NCBI GenBank assembly: GCA_013398055.1
Contig: VZRS01008300.1
Span: 874,623 to 938,622 of the forward strand
Direction of reading: 5' to 3'
Length of the DNA stretch: 64,000 bases
From: Ifrita kowaldi
Lineage: Eukaryota > Chordata > Aves > Passeriformes > Cinclosomatidae
Shown piece after piece: positions 25,401 through 40,213 of the stretch (within the stretch, counting starts at the first letter, position 1; each line of letters starts with the position of its first letter). The notes under the pieces were generated by a model. It was not told the origin of the DNA and ran no database searches. It saw nothing but the letters and a program-made list of their open reading frames with translations. The translations under genes and the position numbers were made by a program.

Positions 25401-28400
25401 CAACAGCTGATACGCAATCCATGAGCGTCTGTGTTGTTCTATTCCTTTCCCCAGAGATATGACCATGGCTGTCCTGGGAGTCTTTCTCAATAAAACATAA
25501 AGACAAACTAGAACATAGATAATACATTCTACTAGCGACAGAGGTAATATACAATATTTACAATTTAATCTTTTTGATTTGCTGTGACTGCTTGTCTCCA
25601 GTGAGGATTTAGCTACTGTGTTTCACACTTGGGTCAATGCAGTTCTTTCTCTGACACTGAATTGGAAAGGCATTCAGAAATTCCACCCGTGCAAGACAAA
25701 ACAACACAAATCTCCTGGGAGCATACCAGGTGCTGTTCTTCATATTCCTTACAGGCCCTCCAAAATAAAAGCATTTCTGATCCAGCAACCTGTTCTCCAT
25801 TCTTATCCTAGGAAAAAAACTGCTGTGCATGGAAGCCCAAGGACTGCAGTACTTCACTGTGAAGCACTCAGGAGCTGAGATCAGACTGTTCTTGGCAGAG
25901 AGCCCTATGTTATGTTACTTTGTGCCAGAGCTGATTAGAATGAGTCTGATCCCAATCAATTTCAGATCACAATGCTGAACGCGATCTTTCTGCCAAGCCC
26001 TTCAATAGGTAACAAAGATAGTCAGAGAAACTTTCAAAGGTACAGATCATCCAGTAAAGTCACTTGACCTCAGAAGAGCAGAGGTTTTTTACATACAAAC
26101 TGAGGCAAATCTCATACAGGGTATCAGAAAAGGTCTGTTGAAGAACACAGCAGGAGCCATACTGAGGCTATTAAAAATGCAGATTTAATTTCCAAAATAG
26201 TTCCAGAGAGACTTTTCTTTTTCACATAGCCACAACTGAAAAGGGCATTTGCTAAGGATGACCTGTGCTAAGATAGCTTTCAAATGCTGTGAGTAGGGTG
26301 TGCTCCTGGTAGATGGAAGAAGTAGTCCTTTATGCAGGCCTGCTTTGAGTTTGAACCCTGATGCCACACACAGGTGAATGTCCTTTTCGCATTCTGAGAA
26401 AAAACCCCTAACACTTCTATTTCCAGTCACCCTAAATTAAGACTGTTTTCTAACTTCTCAAGTCAGCTACTGTAGTGAAAAAAATAAATTATTTTTACTA
26501 CCCGAATCTCAATTTTGTGACTGCTGCCTAGATAATTTGCTGATGGATACATTAGTATCCCACTGGGGACTCCTTTATACTGGGAAATGCTCCTCTGAGG
26601 AGAAGCAGTTGATACCCAGATCCCAGCCATAAAATTTGTAAATGCAACCTGAAAACATAGTTGAGACTGAATTTTGTATATTGCACATGCAGATTGGCAG
26701 GAGGAGAGAAGATTTTACCAGAAGAGCTCCTCTTGCCAAGAGATCTCACCAGGAGAAAGGAGAAAATTTCCCCCCAACTTTCAAATGATACAGGCCCTGA
26801 AGGATTGATATGCACTCTGTTTTACATGACTGTAGATCTTTAGACTTTTTAAGAACTAATTCCAGGGCAGAGGTGACTGATTTGCAAATACTCTTAAATA
26901 CATGATCATTAGCTGTATATTAGGGGAGCTCAAAATAGAGTTTAATGAGCCAGGAAGAAAGATAAATTGCTGAGTTCAGCTTAAAGACTATAGCAGCTAC
27001 AGCAAGTATGTGTTTGAAACATTTGTCATGAATTAGGCATCGTCAGTTACCTCCTGGATGAAGGCAAAGCCATCTTGGGCATCATAAAATCCATGAACTG
27101 CAGTATATGTTTCCAGAATTTGATAATCCAAATTAATCAACTGGGCAAAACTCTCTTCCAAACCATTAGAGCTATTGATTCATCTGAATCTATAACATGT
27201 TATTAAATTTTCATTCTTGGTAAAGATAGTTGATTTATATTAAGGGGAAAAAAAGAGGAAAGATTGTGTATAGCAAGCAGTTAGGTAGAAGAATATCCAA
27301 TAAAGAAACTCTCTTAGCACACAGGGAGAAGCAGAAAGAGTCCAAGGTAGTGCTTCCATCCAGTATTGCTTAGGATTTCACTGATTTAATGAAATTTTTG
27401 GTCTCTGCATTGGTGTCTGCATGAGCAGGCCTTTCAAGAGGCAGGAAAGAGCCAACTACTTGTCTCTCAGAGGCAATACACCCCAATTTTCATCTGCCTC
27501 ACAAGGACAGAAAAGTTATTTAAATTTGACTCCTTGAAATAAACCCCTAGTTTTTTTTGTGGAAGCATAGCCAGGAAAAATGGTTAAAACAGACAAAAAA
27601 AGGTTCACCTGCATGCAAGCTTCCCTAGTTAGACTTCCCTATTTCTAATCACTCCTTCCTACTGCATGGAATAAAGTGAAAATTCTTCTCACCACTTCTC
27701 TCTGAATACCCTCATAAGACCTCTTCCACTTGAGACCTAAAAATACAAAACTAGAATCACTTATATATTCAATATAACAAATTCCAGTTGTCCTAATGCA
27801 CCTAATGTCTTCTGGGTCCCCCAGACATCAGTAGTTGTCAGGGTGGCACGTGACCAGTGGACTGGCTTTTTTTCTTACCTTGTGCAAAAGGCTGTCTGGG
27901 CATGACCAAAGGATGTGGCCTCCAGGAACATTCTCTTGAAGTCAGAACTTCTGTGGGACTGCTCCGACCAGTGTGAAGCTGAAGTACTGGACATTTTGTT
28001 TGGTGTGAAGCCTTCAGGTGGTACAGAACAGGTCCACAGGAACATCCAGGCCATCAAGTATTCGTATGGCTTGTTGTGTCCTAGGCTTGGGTGGAACAGG
28101 GTAAAACCTAGCAGCAGCCTGGTGTGCCAGTTCCCCTTGGCTGTGCCAGACATACCTCAGCTGCAGCCAACAACCTGGCACAGGGGCTCAATTAATCAAG
28201 AGAGGTTATATAACAAGCACAGAATTCCAGGCAGAAAAATTCAAACGTATCTGCACACAAAACCCTCATTGTCCAGTCCGGTCACTTCTGCTCTGCACCA
28301 GCTGCTTCTGTGAACAGTTTTTCAGCTTATCCTTAAATGTATCTGTCCTTGATCATTTAATCAGTATTTAAAGCTCTGTCTGGGATGTTATTGATCCCAC

Positions 28401-31400
28401 TTGTGCCTTCAGCATGTGTTTCCAATGGAAAATCCAGCAGAGAGGAAAAGTGCAGAATACCTTTTCATCATCTGCAAGAAGAAAAAGATGCATTTTTCTC
28501 CTTTCTGATTTTATAGTTTGTTGTGTAATAGCAATAATCTCTTTTGCTTTCATATACTTGCAATAAATGGCTTTTGAGATCGATGAAATGTCTGAGCTTC
28601 ACTTTGGCTATTAATCATTCTTAGTAGCATTTTATTGCTTCATATATTACAAATAACAGAAATTATTCCTTAAACCTACCCAGATAGCTGAGGACTGCAA
28701 ATTTCAAACCTAACTCTGAGAGACAGATTCACTGATGGCAATCCCTGTGTTGTCTTTTGTAACAGTAAGTAATAATAACAGCACCATGCCTTCTCCCTGC
28801 AGGTTTCAACCCCTGCTATACAATGCATTAAGGAAAAATGAACCTTGCTTCTCTGTTTGAAGGAGGGGAGGAGGTGAGTTTGTGGGTAAGAAATATCTGT
28901 GAAGATCTCTCACCATTTTTTTTCTCATTATCTGAGAAAGCAATATTTGTAACCTGGCAGAGTTTATAATACCTGCCCTTAGTGCCATCCTGCTAACAAA
29001 GCTCCTTGGGAGCCAACCCTCTGGCTGCAGCTATGGGAACATGCACTGACTGCCCTGGGAGAGAAACAGTGTTGCAGTTCCTGTTCAACATCAGCAAGAG
29101 TGGAGTGAAACAAATATTCGCTTAACAAACTTGCTCCACATGTTTCCTAATTTGACCGGTTTTCAGTCCCTGTCTTTGCTCCCTATCTTTCTTCTGCCTA
29201 GAGTCTAACCATGGCTTTTTCAGTAATCATGAAATAAAAATGGACAGTGTAATCAAAGGAATTAAATTCCCTGTAAGTTCAATTTGGGAAAATATATTCT
29301 AATCCTGAGAATAATAGTATTTGTCTTTCACAAAGAAAGAACTTCCATGAACTTGAGCACAGTATGCTATTCTCTTCTATTAGAGTCTTCTGCATTGACA
29401 TATATCTGCCTCTAGGATGTCTCTGCTTTGATCATCCATCATCCTTTATTTCAATAAAAATACAGAACCTATTTCTCAGTTCAGTGGAATTCCGTATTTG
29501 TTTACTCAGGTGATGAAATCAGTATAATTTTGCCTCCACATGGGATTTACCAAATCTAATAAGAAACCATCATTGTGGCTCCCATGGCAATGCCCTCTTT
29601 TGGGGCATCATGAGCAGTCGGTTGCTAAAGAGCAACCAGAGCATTCTCACAAGATGGCACAAAACATCTCACTATTGCCATGGGCTGGGGGAGGTCAAGC
29701 TGTACGTGAATCCTGTCTGTCGGGGGATAGATGCTGTTGGGAGCTCAAAGAAGGAACCCAAGGCATCTTGTTTCTCCCATGCACTGCATCAGGGTAAGGG
29801 CTAATGGCCAACAGACCTGAATGCCAGGTCCACCAGCAGCACTGACAGTAAGAACATACTGGGTGTGTGCACTGGTGTCAGTTTGGCAGCACTGCAAACA
29901 TATACCTCCTAATTCTAAAGATTTGTGGTGAAATTATACAAAAATGGGATGTTCACTCACCTACTTTTCTGCAAGTTACAGAAAGTCAAAGAGAAACTGG
30001 GCCGGGATATCACAAGTCTTTTGTTTGGGCCTCAGCCAGCCTGAAAAAAACCAGGGGAAAAGCAGCTTTAATTGGTTTAACAGCATTTTCATAACAGTCT
30101 CAGTGACTGGCTGGGGTTTTTGTTTGTTTGCTTGATAACTAAAGGACAGACTTCAATTTCTTCTGCCATGTCTACTCTAGGTACTCTACTTTCCAGTGTT
30201 ACATTGTCTTCAACATTGCGTCATGGTTTTAAAACTTTATCCAGGTTAGCTACCTCAATATGAATTTATTTTCATGTTTTCTGCAATTTAACAATGATCC
30301 ATCCTGCTGAGCCTAATTCTGCAGGCAAAATAGATCCATACTATTAATGACAGCAATTTTACGTTATTGTAAAACACAGTTGCAACAGGCACTGTGTGAA
30401 AAGAACAGCTGAAAAAAGTCTACTTTAAAACTTCCCTGTTTTTCAACAAATCCTTTGTTGTATTGCATTTCCATTAGCCTTACATAAGATATTCTGCCAC
30501 CCTCTAAATTACCTATGTCTTAACAATGCCTTTGTATTGTATAGATTACTTCCCTTTGAATATTAGGAACCATATTTTAACAAGGGAAGTAGAGACAATT
30601 TGCTCTTTAGTCTCTGTCTTGACAGAAGATCAGAAAGGGAGAACTGGTTTCTGTTCCTTATGCATCACTGGCCAAATTGTTTCCACATTTCCAGTCCAAT
30701 CTAAATTACACTTGTGTAACTCCAGACCATGACAGAAGAGATGCAAGACTGAAACTGAGAGAGCTCTTGTAGCTTGCTCTTGAAAGTTTCAAAAAGTAAT
30801 ATTGAACTCCCAGCCTCCCTTACTCTCCTATCCTACTTTTCCCAAAGACATTTGTTAGGGATGTAGGAGGTGGTTGTTCATAAAGCTCAACAAGGTCGTG
30901 CCAGGCCTCCTCAGAACTGAGTGAAGTGCAGATCCTCCCTATATCCAATGAACGCATATTAATCATATTAATGAAATAATATTTTACCTCCAGCTACTTG
31001 GGGAGGATTATGAGGCCTCTTGCCTAAATATAAAAACTGATGGCCCATCTCAAATCAGCGATCCAGTTAGTTCAGTTATTCTGTCTCTGCCAGTGGTCAA
31101 TAGCATATGCTTAAGTAAGACTGCATGAACAAAGCATGTACAGAGTGATCCTTCCTCAATTTTAGAAATCAGCATTTTACTGTGATTACAAAAAGACCCT
31201 TGTTAACTAGTGAACGGAGTCTTGGAAAGATGAGTTCTCTAAATGACTCTTCCCTTGAATTGCTTTGTGCCCTCAGGCAATTCACAAAGGTTGTGACTCA
31301 TTTACCAAGTCAGTACGAAAATATTCGTCAGACTTTGCAAGTTGGTAGGGTCTCGGTGCCCTTCTGAAGCTGCGTGTCACTGCAGCATAGCTTGTGAGAC

Positions 31401-33571
31401 AATAGCTATAAAATCTGCTCGTGCCAATAAGGGGAAAATGTGCCTTAGAAATACTCTCACAACTTGAAAACCAAATAGACAAATGAGGTTGTAAACTTAG
31501 AATTTTAGTTGTAAATAGGGAAATTTGTACAAAGTGGAAATAACAGAGACAAATTAGAGCTATGTGGTCATATTAAAGTAACTCTTTTTGTCTATATTTT
31601 AATGAAAATAACAGAAGAGCTAATGGGCAGAGAACAATAGAATAAGCACCTTTCAAAAAATGCTCAACAAAAATTAGCAGTCCCATAACATAGACAAGGA
31701 AACTAGTTTGGGATTCATTTGAAAGACAAAGGTTTTCCTCGGGACTTGTTATGTTCAAAATTCTTTACAGCATCTAAGGGGAGTATGCTATAAATTCTTT
31801 CTTACAAAAACAAGATTTATGAGTTTTTCTTTATTTGAAAATTAATTTCAGAAACCTTTAAGGTATACTACAGTTAGGTTTTGGGAACATTATTTATCAT
31901 TTTTCCATTTTGAAGATGCTATTGTGAATCCATCAGTATGACCTCTTGTTTCACAGTAGTTTCCCAACGTATTTTTGAAAGAGTTTTACAAAATTAGAAA
32001 AGAGATACATAGTTCTACAGAAAAAACCTGTACCTCATGCTATCTCTCTTAATTTCTAATTATTCTTTCATCTACAAGGAAAATAATAAAAATAAAGAAA
32101 ATTAATTTACTCAGTGAATTGCACATATAAGTGGAAATATATGCATGAGTTTCCATACTATATTCCAACAAATTGCATATTATCCATCAATAATATTATC
32201 CAGTCATGTGGAATATTAAATAATAGGTTGGCTGCTTTCCATGAATTTCATCAAATTTTCCTTTTACACTTAAAAAAGTCGTACAACTTCAGTGAGAAAA
32301 AGGTCAATCAGAAAAGTCAAATCATTTTCTTCACTGTGTCAGATAGAGCAGAGATTTTAGATATCTTACATAATGGAATTCTGTCTTGCTTCATTTGATA
32401 GGCTCTCCTCTTCTGCTTTGTCTGCTACTTAATATGGTGATAAATTTTCCTCTGAAAACTTCCAAGCATCTTTGAGATTATGAAAAATGTATTTTGTTCA
32501 TTATGAAACTGTAATTTATCTAGTGACAAATTGTCACACAACCCTTAATACATGTGTAGACTTATGTTTCTCTTGTTCTTTAGAGTGTCACGATCAAAGC
32601 TTATAACCACTGCATTCGCTTTTGCTCAGAAAATGTAGGAATTAATATTAAAAATTATTTTTTGTATAAAGGTTCCCCTTCAACATCATCTGCCATATAA
32701 AGGTATATGCAAGTATTTTTTGCAAAACATTGCTTGATCAGCAGCAAGGAAATTGTTTCCTGTCAAAACCAGAGTGCTACTATATGGTAACAACCTCCTC
32801 AGAAGGGTTTGCTTGGACAGAAAAGCTGACCAGAACAGTTCTTTTCCAAAATATACTTTTTTACAAAAGCTATTTTCCAAGGTAATAGTTTGCTTTTTGA
32901 GTGCAGTGTCAGAGGGAATGCATTGCAATCAATTTTGTTGCATCAACATCTCTGTGAAGAACTGGACATGAAATTTGCTCTTTGACTCAGTCTTTTAAGA
33001 GCAGCATGAAAGTCCCTAAATAAAATGGCTGGGATCACAAGTAACTGTGGCACGTGATCTGCCTCCCTCCACAGTATATCAAATCATCATATTGCATTGT
33101 CATAACACATACTTGCCAGAATGTTCCTTCTTAGCTCAATGGACTCATATGCCTTTAGTTATCTCTTAGAAACTAGGGAATGCCACCTGCAAATATGTTC
33201 TCTAAGTGTAATTTCATTATGATTTGCTTTGTACAAGGGAAATAGTAACAGTCAAGTTAAAGAGAATGTTCTTATGGCTTTCAGGAAAGCGGTGCAGGCC
33301 ACGAGTAACCAAACTCAGAAAATAAATTCTTCTATGTCAGGCAAACTATTTTATTACTGGGACTCTAAAAGCAAAAAACCAATACAGCGGAAGAATGTTC
33401 TAATACAACATCAGCATAACTGGTAAAAATCTAGAAGGGTATAACAAGAATGTCTGACATACTATAGCTGCATAAACTCAGTGCAGTTGCCAGCTGTTTC
33501 ATGACAACATCTGCACTAATGGCACATAGTGCCATTATATGAATATATGAATAGCATTCTTTTTTTAAATT

Positions 33572-33615
33572 AACAAAACCAAACCAAACAAACAAGCAAA
33601 AAACCAACAAACCCA
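33572..33615. repeat. A/C-rich (CAAA)n-like tract
   Basis: Repeated CCAAA and CAAA units on the plus strand; a relative of the tracts at 3066 (opposite orientation) and 35502. Confidence 0.75.
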
Positions 33616-33954
33616 ATCCTAGATTAATTTCTTAAATTTACTTCACAGACTCAAACCCGTCTTCACAAAGCTATGAATTTACTTAGAATAGGAACAGACC
33701 TAGGCAAAGTGGAGAGAGTTTTACAGAGACACTTTTCTAAGTTATGCTTATGCCAAAAACTATCCGTCTTTCTTCCAGTTTGTGGTGAGGGATTAAGAAT
33801 GCGTACTCATCATTCCTACAGCGCTCTGAGAAGCACAAAAGGCGGGTAAATATTACATTTCATTTCAAATAATGTTCCAAAAGTAATTCTTGTTTTATTG
33901 TGCATGTGACTGTTCACCTGCACAGGTCTTTGGATCTGGGAATGAAACTGAATG

Positions 33955-34018
33955 TTTGGTTGGACTCAATGATCTCAAAGGTCCTTTCCAGCCTAGTTGA
34001 TTCTGTGATTCAGTGATT
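33955..34018 (+). mobile_element. CR1 LINE fragment, 3' end only
   Basis: Matches the conserved CR1 3' terminus: GGTTGGACTCAATGATCT, then GGTCCTTTCCAGCC, ending in the ATTCTGTGA-type octamer repeat that CR1 has in place of a poly-A tail. Severely 5'-truncated, as is typical of CR1 insertions. Noncoding. Confidence 0.9.
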
Positions 34019-37000
34019 ATGGGACAGAAGTGCTCTTTACTTGAATTATGTCATAAAGTGCTGCATTATGTATTACATTGCTTCATACTATGACAAATGG
34101 CCAAGAGCATTGAAACACAGCTTTCATTAACATCTAACTAAATTAATTGCAATGGGTGCTATGCTCTGCTGCCGTGAGTTATGTAACCATAATGTGGTCA
34201 GTGAAACTAAGTTGAGTTATTCATCAGAAAATCAGGGCTGTCAGCCTCCTTAGATATCCAGTGGGTTACTTAAAGTCAGAGTGGAGTTTCCTGATACTGT
34301 TCAGGTGTTTTGGAGTGACTTGAATACAGTAGTGTTTCCACCAAAGAACAGCATTTGCTGCATCTGAAGTTGCTCCTTCATCTTTATGGAGCAACAACGT
34401 CAGTAACTGTCACAGAACTCTGTAACAGGCCCTGCTACCCCTCAAGGGTTTTCAATCTTTTTACTTTTTAAGACAAATCATATTCCTAATGATACATAAA
34501 ATGTTGCCTTTAGACCAGGTTTTGAGAACATCACAAGTGAGGAATTGCAGGACAATAGAAGAGGATTTGCAAGGAAACCTTTCACAATAAATCCCCTCCA
34601 AAAGGGAAGAATTTAACATTTCAGTCCTGGTAAAGCAGAAGTCCTGAATCGCATCCAGCAATCAAACCTGAGAGGAAAAGCTGCAGTTTAATTCCTTCAC
34701 TTAAAAGGAAGGAGCTTTCCTACTCCAGGCTCCCTCCCTCCCAGGGCAGCCCAGTGCCAGAGCATTATCTCCTGCAGTAAAGGACACCATTTCACACATC
34801 ATCACCTCCCTGGCCAAGGGTGGTAAGACAGCCCCACTTCCATCAAGCCCTGGCTGTTTCCCAAATACAGAAGAGGGGTTGCATTACAGAGTGGATGAAG
34901 TGCCGTGCATGCCAAGGATGACAAATTACCAAGACGTAATGAAGGAATATCAACCACCACAATAATAAAAGGATCAAATAGAATTCGTGTGTTAAAGGTG
35001 TGCGATTGTATTGTTTGACCTGAGTTTTTTGTGCACAAGCACCTTGAAACTCCCATCCTGCTCTTCCTGCTGGCATTTACCTGCCCACCACAGCTGCAAC
35101 CTGGGATAATAAGCAAACTGCCACTCAATCCTTGTCAAATCTCTATGTTCAACCATCTGTATGTTCTGAACCCAGAATGCACGGCTGGGCTCTGAATTTC
35201 CTGGAACTTAATCAGATGATTCTGAGTAAAAGCGAGACACAGACACATGGAAATGTAGGGGGAAAATGCATTTATAAAGATTGTTAAATGATTTATGTCA
35301 CGCTAGTTGTTTTAATGCTTAACTTAGTGCATCTAGGGAACTATTTAATTAAGTTTTCTCTGAAAGATCCCAACTATTAGCATGTTATAACAGGATTGGG
35401 AAATGTAACTATATTCTCAGTTGAGGCTTAAATATAAATATGTAATATTGACGTGCCTGCCTCCAAGTAAGACACTAAGGAATGAATTTATAATTGTCTT
35501 TCAAAAACAAAAAAAACACCAAACCCCAAAACAAACAAACAAACAAAAAACCCCATCAGCATAAAAGTTCTGGAGAACAGAAATTAAGATTTGTTGAACA
35601 AATATTCCTCATGACTCACTTTTGAACCTATCAGTCATTATATGGAACCTTCATATAATTCTGATTAGGAAACATCGATCAAATTATACCTTTGTGCCAT
35701 CAGGTTTATTTATGAAGAACAGTGAAAAAGTCATGTTTCCTGGAACTGGACAGTAATTAAGTTACACCAAAATTTGGGATTGTCCTCTTCCAATTCTGAG
35801 ATGCTTTCAGGCAGCACCAAAGATTCTCTGTCCTCAGTTTTCTTTAAAATCTTGCTATATGAACATTTTCTACTTTATCTTGGATTATTTTGTGCTTTAT
35901 CCTTGCTTCCCTTCTTATTTATCTGTACCTGTTCTCAAAGATGTTGCTCAAACAAAACAACAGGCAGACCTCATGTCCATAGGCCAAACTTGCCATGAAA
36001 TACCATGTTTACTGTTTTATGTAAAAACAACAAGCACACATTCAGGTGCAAGGAATGGTGCAAATGCACCAAGATAAAGTTATGTATAGTTGCATACTCT
36101 TCACTCAAATTACATCACCATTAGATTATTCCCTTTTCATTAAACTCAAATCAGAATTGTGAATAAGAGTTGGTAGACATTTTTGTGCTATTTTTGCAAT
36201 GATAAATTTTAAAGAGACCACAGACCTTATGAAATCTTTGCAGTTCTGAGGTGGACAGCGCTTAGGCTTTGGTCAGCATGACAGCAAACTCTCTTCATTG
36301 CCTTAACATCCAGGTTGCCTTGCAGAAATCTGTAATATTCATTGTTAATATGACAATCTTCCCAGTCTGTCTGGAGAAGCTAAAGGAAGAGGCTTTTTCT
36401 ATCCTGAAAGCTGAAAAAAAATATCCAAGAGGTTGAAAAGAACAAAATGATTCCATTAGTATAGATATCCCTTATCATCCTTGACCTTGACTTCAGTCAA
36501 TTTATATTACGCATGTAGCAGTTGTCCATCTATATTTACACGACAACCCAATTGCTGGGAGTAAAAAGATATAAATAATCTATTCATACATACACACGAA
36601 GTTATAAATACATCTATTGGTAATTTAAATGGACTAGGTTATACATGCTGTCCCTCAGCCTCAGTTCTGAAGTCTTAATTTGATTTGTCCCTTGACAGAG
36701 AATGTGTGTGTCATGCATGTGGCTATTTCAGCCCTTGGGAATGATTCCAGTCAGGTAATCACTTGGGAAAGGTGTGATTTACCAGAGGACTATTTCTGTA
36801 TTAGTTTAAATGTCTATTAGCAAATACACAGGAAAATTGCAGCTTTGGAGGGACAATAACATAGAAGATTATAAAATGCTGTAATTCAAGGCACACAACT
36901 CCTTGAAGACATGAAGTGTTCCTTTTCTAAGTACCATTAGCAGAATTAGAGTCATAAAATGGCCTTATTTTAGAATCTGATCCATCTGGCCCACCTTTGT

Positions 37001-39892
37001 TAATTAGTGAGAATGTGTCTTAATAAATAAAACCCCCAATTTCCTTTGAGGAAGGGCTTGCTAAGATGTGAAAAATCACAATTTAACAATTTTCATTATG
37101 GTTATGACAAAGCAGAGAGAAACGAGTTATAAAACACATCTGAGACATCAATTGCATCCCATCTCTGTTGGCCAGACGTGGCATACGTATTTCCAGAGGT
37201 ATGAGTGGGATGTTGAAGGATCTCTCATTAATGGCATTTGTGTGAAAAATCTAAAACGATCTTTCTGGGGAAAATCAAAAGATAAAAACCCAGCTTTGCA
37301 TGAAAAACAATCTAATTGAAACATTTTATTCAGTCATTCTCACAGAAGTTGCAGGTAGAATTTATTGAATTACTAGAATTCCTGCTTCCAAAGGGCTTGT
37401 GTCAGAAATACGGAAGGTTGCCTCCCTGCTTCCACAAAAGGCACAGCTGTGTGTTTCACTGCAAAATACATTAAAGCACAAGAGAAGTATTTTTCCTTTA
37501 GTCTTGCAATGTGTTAAGCATACCCCAGGTATGTAACAAATAATAAATAAAATAACAGTGTAAGTGTGGCTGGGATTAGAATACTATTACCATACTCTGG
37601 AGTCTCTGTCATGCTCTTTCATCTCACTCTTGGCAGCCCACTTGCCAGTTCACATCACAGTTTGAGAAAGATCTCCCAGGACATCAGCTACACATAAGAA
37701 CAAGAAACCCAAGATCTATTTTTTATTAACTTGCTCTTTGCACTGGTGAATCTCAACAAGACCTTTGAATACAGCTTGTGAGTACTGACCAGTGCAGAAA
37801 TGGAGTGCAATTTCTAACATTCCTTTCCCATGAATTCTTAATCTGTCTTCTGAAGAAACTGGCAAAACACATATTCTCAAATTCTCCCTGCCTTTTATCT
37901 GCTTTAATCCTTTGCTTGTGTATGACCGTACTGCCTATGTTAGAAAAGCCTGGAGAGGAGGTCTGTCTCTAACCACAATTATCTAGGATGTAGAGATTTG
38001 GCACATACAGGAAGATGAATGCAAACTGTATAATAAATACTGGAACTCACCCTGGCATGGCACTGATGGAGTTAAACACAGTCCCAAGTGCTGTGACTGC
38101 TCCACCTTTATATTTTATCTGACAGCTCTCTTTCTCTCCCTGGATTGTCATGTAGCCCTTTTGCTCTGTCTGTTCACATTACACAGTAACTCCTCTGGTG
38201 TCTCTTTCAATTTTTTCCATGCAAATGCATTCCCTGTCATACATTAAAATTTGTGCACAGAAGACCTCCTTAGGCTCACGGTTGCTTTGGCACACTTACC
38301 TTTATTAATAAATTCTTAATATTAAAAAATACAGATTAATAAATGTCTGGCCAAAATATCAGGAGCATCTACAAAAGTTGATTTTTACCATATATGTCTT
38401 AATAGGCTTCTAGAATAAAATTTCCCTGTGGAGGACTACTGAATTCTTCCATGGCTTAATTGGTTTCAGTGTTTGTATCAGCAAGTGGAGGAAACTTCTG
38501 TAACATAAACTGATGGTGACAAAGGCTTTGCTAAGGAAATAGATTCAGATTTGTGAGAAAAGACCATACCTGTCCTCAGTCAGGGGCAGACAAAGAAAAC
38601 GTTACCTCTAGTACTACAGGTTATATTGCTGCATCCATAAAGACTTGGTGGATCTCTTAATATCCAAGGAGAAATCGCAGGTAAAATTCAATATGAGGAC
38701 ATTCAAGTCTTGTGACTGAGAAGTTAACATATCCCTGAATAACTCTTTAGTGTTCCTCCTCTTTCCCCAGATGACTTTGGATGTGATTTGAGCTGACACC
38801 CACAGTTGTGTGTTTGAACAGCTCTGTTCAGTGCTAGGTTACAGTTTACACATCAGCTTCCCAGACCTAAGAATCGTGAAACTCTTTATTATGTTTGTCA
38901 GCCATCCTGAGTTTTTACTTCATTATGAAATTTATTGAAAAAGAAATATTGAGCACTTCGTTTCCCCCTTTCAGATCTTTTAAACGTACAGACAGACTTA
39001 CTGAATAATATACATTGCTCCTAGAGGATTTGTATCTCTCTGTATCAGCAATAGCTCATAAAACAGAAAAGCTTATTTTAAGAATTTTGCACAACTAAGT
39101 TCTTGCTTGTTATTATATGGTTTTGTCCTTTTTGATTTTAAAACATATAAAGGCAACATAAATGAAAACACATATAAAAAAACTCCATGATCTATATACA
39201 TTCCACAGAAAATTTAAACGTTTAAAATGAATGAATTCTGAAAGGAACAGCTTTGAGTGTTATTGACTGAAAAAGCAGATGGTGCAAGGATACATTAGTG
39301 TCACAGAGCATTACCTTCATCCTTAGGAGCAGAGATGGCATCTCAATGATGCACTGGGCTTTTTTCAGTGCTTTCTAGGTGGTTAAAGATATAAAACCCC
39401 CTGTTTCTTATTGAAGATGTGTACCAAGGAAATTAATGTATCTATGATTTACTCTTTGCATACAGATTGCTTCTCTAAGGGGAAAATACAGCTTAAAGCT
39501 GATAAGTCATTTAAATTTCACCTAAAACCTTAAAATAGGGTGTAAGCATGACTTAAATAATGCATGAACCTTAAGCTAGCCTTTGCAGAAGGGTAAATCC
39601 AGTTTCTTTAACCCTCACACACTAGAAATGTTTTTAATTATAAGGAGGGTGGAGGTTTGGCACATGAAGATACCTACTTGTTTCTTTCAATTTACTGTCT
39701 GTCTAGAGGCCTGAATATTTTTCCATTGCATAGCCATGTGAAACATGCTTATAAAAATAATTCTTGAGCATTTTAAAGCCAATGTTTACAATTATCCAAA
39801 CATAACATGCAAATCTGTGCCAGCTCCAGATTGCATTCTGTGAAAATTTGGAGCAATTAGAGAATCTGATGCTTTTGAGATCTTATCACTCT
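34019..39892. other. Intergenic sequence
   Basis: No gene recognised. A moderately GC-richer patch at 34680-35120 carries a 108-codon minus-strand open frame without recognisable features. The rest is AT-rich. Confidence 0.5.
35502..35554. repeat. A-rich (CAAA)n tract with C4 runs
   Basis: CAAA units with A runs and three CCCC or CACC interruptions on the plus strand. Simple low-complexity repeat of the same family as the tract at 33572. Confidence 0.8.
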
Positions 39893-40213
39893 CTACAGTT
39901 CTCTGAAGGGAGGTTGTAGGAGAATTCTTCTCACAGGTGACAAGTGGCAGGACAAGAGGAAATGGCCTCAAGTTGCACCAGAGGAAGTTTAGATTAGACT
40001 TAAGAAATATTTCTTCACTGAAAGGGTGGCCAGGCACTGGAGCAGCCTGCTCAGGGAACGGGGGGAATCACCCCGTGATTATGCTGGAGGTTCGTAAAAC
40101 GTGTGTATGTGGCATTTGGGGACATGGTTTAGTGGTAGCATGCTGGTGCTGGGTTAACAGCCGGACTTGATGACCTTGGAGGTCTTTTCCAGGCTTAAGA
40201 CTCTATCATTCTA
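39893..40213 (+). mobile_element. CR1 LINE fragment, 3' terminal region
   Basis: About 320 bases matching the end of CR1, with GTGACAAGTGGCAGGACAAG, GGAAATGGCCTCAAGTTGCA, TTTCTTCACTGAAAGGGT and GGGACATGGTTTAGTGGTAG in order. It closes with GGACTTGATGACCTTGGAGG and a degenerate terminal octamer. Relative to the CR1 pattern I know, bases appear to be missing after the early AGGTTGTAG word and there are small internal changes. Noncoding and old. Confidence 0.93.

Larger units (their letters stand above)
19742..33954. other. Intergenic sequence upstream of KNDC1
   Basis: AT-rich DNA without a recognisable gene. Apart from the (GGAA)n tract at 22361, the only stretch that stands out is a GC-richer segment at about 27830-28320 with overlapping open frames on both strands (see findings). 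Other open frames are short and show no family features. Confidence 0.55.
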
